From Solihabitans fulvus (lineage in GTDB: Bacteria > Actinomycetota > Actinomycetes > Mycobacteriales > Pseudonocardiaceae): a stretch of DNA of 64,000 bases. The translations under genes and the position numbers were made by a program. Shown one piece after another: positions 63,647-64,000 of the stretch. Below the pieces are notes generated by a model. That model was given only the letters and a program-made list of their open reading frames with translations. It ran no database searches and was not told where the DNA came from. Every line of letters begins with the position of its first letter. The stretch's first letter is position 1. Location of the stretch: contig NZ_VUOB01000072.1 in the NCBI RefSeq assembly GCF_008386585.1, positions 1-64,000 of the forward strand. The letters run 5' to 3'.

Positions 63647-64000
63647 ATGGCCAGTAGCCGTGGTAATCGACCGATCATCGCCTTCATGAGCGACCTCGGC
63701 ATCACCGACGATTCGGTCGCGCAGTGCAAGGGGCTGATGCTGAGCGTCTGCCCGGACGTGACGATCGTCGACGTCTGCCACACGATGAAGCCGTGGGACG
63801 TCGAGGAGGGCGCCCGCTACATCGTCGACCTGCCGCGCTTCTTCCCCGAGGGCACGGTCTTCGCGACAACGACCTATCCGGCCACCGGCACCACTGCTCG
63901 CTCGGTGGCCATCCGGATCAAGCAGGCTGCCAAGGGCGGCGCCCGCGGCCAGTGGGCCGGCTCCGGCGCCGGCTTCGAGCGGGCCGAGGGCTCCTACATC
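63647..64000 (+). CDS. flA: Fluorinase (5'-fluoro-5'-deoxyadenosine synthase), 5' part
   Basis: First 118 codons; the rest lies beyond the right edge (family length about 299). ATG follows AAGGAG by 8 bases. Residues known to bind SAM and fluoride in S. cattleya FlA are present at the same numbers: Asp16, Asp21, Trp50, Tyr77 and Thr80. The TYPAT motif (76-80) and the extended loop rich in Gly/Ala/Arg (about 92-113, KGGARGQWAGSGAGFERA) mark true fluorinases and are absent from SalL-type chlorinases and ordinary DUF62 hydrolases. The enzyme makes a C-F bond from SAM and fluoride. Serine 158 lies outside the window. Confidence 0.97.
   Translation, partial: MASSRGNRPIIAFMSDLGITDDSVAQCKGLMLSVCPDVTIVDVCHTMKPWDVEEGARYIVDLPRFFPEGTVFATTTYPATGTTARSVAIRIKQAAKGGARGQWAGSGAGFERAEGSYI

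Overview
The window is high-GC actinomycete DNA (very G+C-rich, GTG/TTG starts common, SARP and LuxR/NarL regulators, NRPS genes, a mycobacterial-type adenosine kinase). The gene style fits Pseudonocardiales or a related order, but I cannot name the organism. The headline is the last gene: the 5' end of a fluorinase (5'-fluoro-5'-deoxyadenosine synthase) is cut by the right edge, so roughly 29-64 kb is read as a biosynthetic gene cluster for an organofluorine natural product.

Layout. (1) 0-9 kb, flank: a partial secreted-type protein, a possibly broken NTF2-like gene, a membrane-anchored SARP with an outer NBR1-Ig domain, two tandem secreted paralogues, an AfsR-like SARP/NB-ARC regulator, a secreted SH3-repeat/CHAP hydrolase, an orphan MazF-like toxin and an SRPBCC protein. 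(2) 9.1-22.3 kb: a minus-strand NRPS operon (carbamoyltransferase, NRPS T-C-A-T, NRPS C-A-T-C-A-T, stand-alone A domain, MbtH), read as a tetrapeptide line with no thioesterase domain. A MATE exporter follows in DNA that looks less G+C-rich. (3) 24.6-29.1 kb: Lrp/EamA exporter pair, aldo-keto reductase, MDR oxidoreductase and TetR with clear operators. This is probably a boundary between clusters. (4) 29.1-36.0 kb: a tightly overlapping lipid operon (two hotdog dehydratase subunits, P450, fatty acyl-AMP ligase, two ferritin-like desaturases, hotdog thioesterase, ACP, cyclopropane-synthase-like methyltransferase). (5) 36.3-50.3 kb: AraC regulator, acyl-CoA dehydrogenase, an isoleucyl-tRNA synthetase with an altered editing motif, a divergent DUF190 gene, and a minus-strand NRPS operon (C-A-T-T, stand-alone C, MFS exporter, MbtH, thioesterase). 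(6) 50.3-56.2 kb: MDR reductase, cupin, a pair of 2-keto-4-pentenoate hydratase-family proteins, methyltransferase, adenosine kinase and HpcH/HpaI aldolase. (7) 56.2-64 kb: NarL-type regulator, APRT, SAM synthetase, MTA/FDA phosphorylase, SAH hydrolase, a cyclase-family hydrolase, a YmdB-type phosphoesterase and the fluorinase.

How it may work together (inference). MetK feeds SAM to the fluorinase. SAH hydrolase removes the inhibitor SAH. The MTAP/FlB homologue splits fluorodeoxyadenosine into adenine and 5-fluoro-5-deoxyribose 1-phosphate. APRT and AdoK recycle the purine. The aldolase, hydratase pair, reductase and methyltransferase would, in order, convert pyruvate plus fluoroacetaldehyde into 5-fluoro-3-methyl-2-oxopentanoate, the keto acid of 5-fluoroisoleucine. 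An IleRS with a changed editing site would then be a logical self-resistance gene, and the lipid operon plus NRPS would build an acylated peptide from that residue. This is a hypothesis; steps such as the isomerase, the fuculose-type aldolase and a transaminase are not visible here and may lie beyond the right edge.
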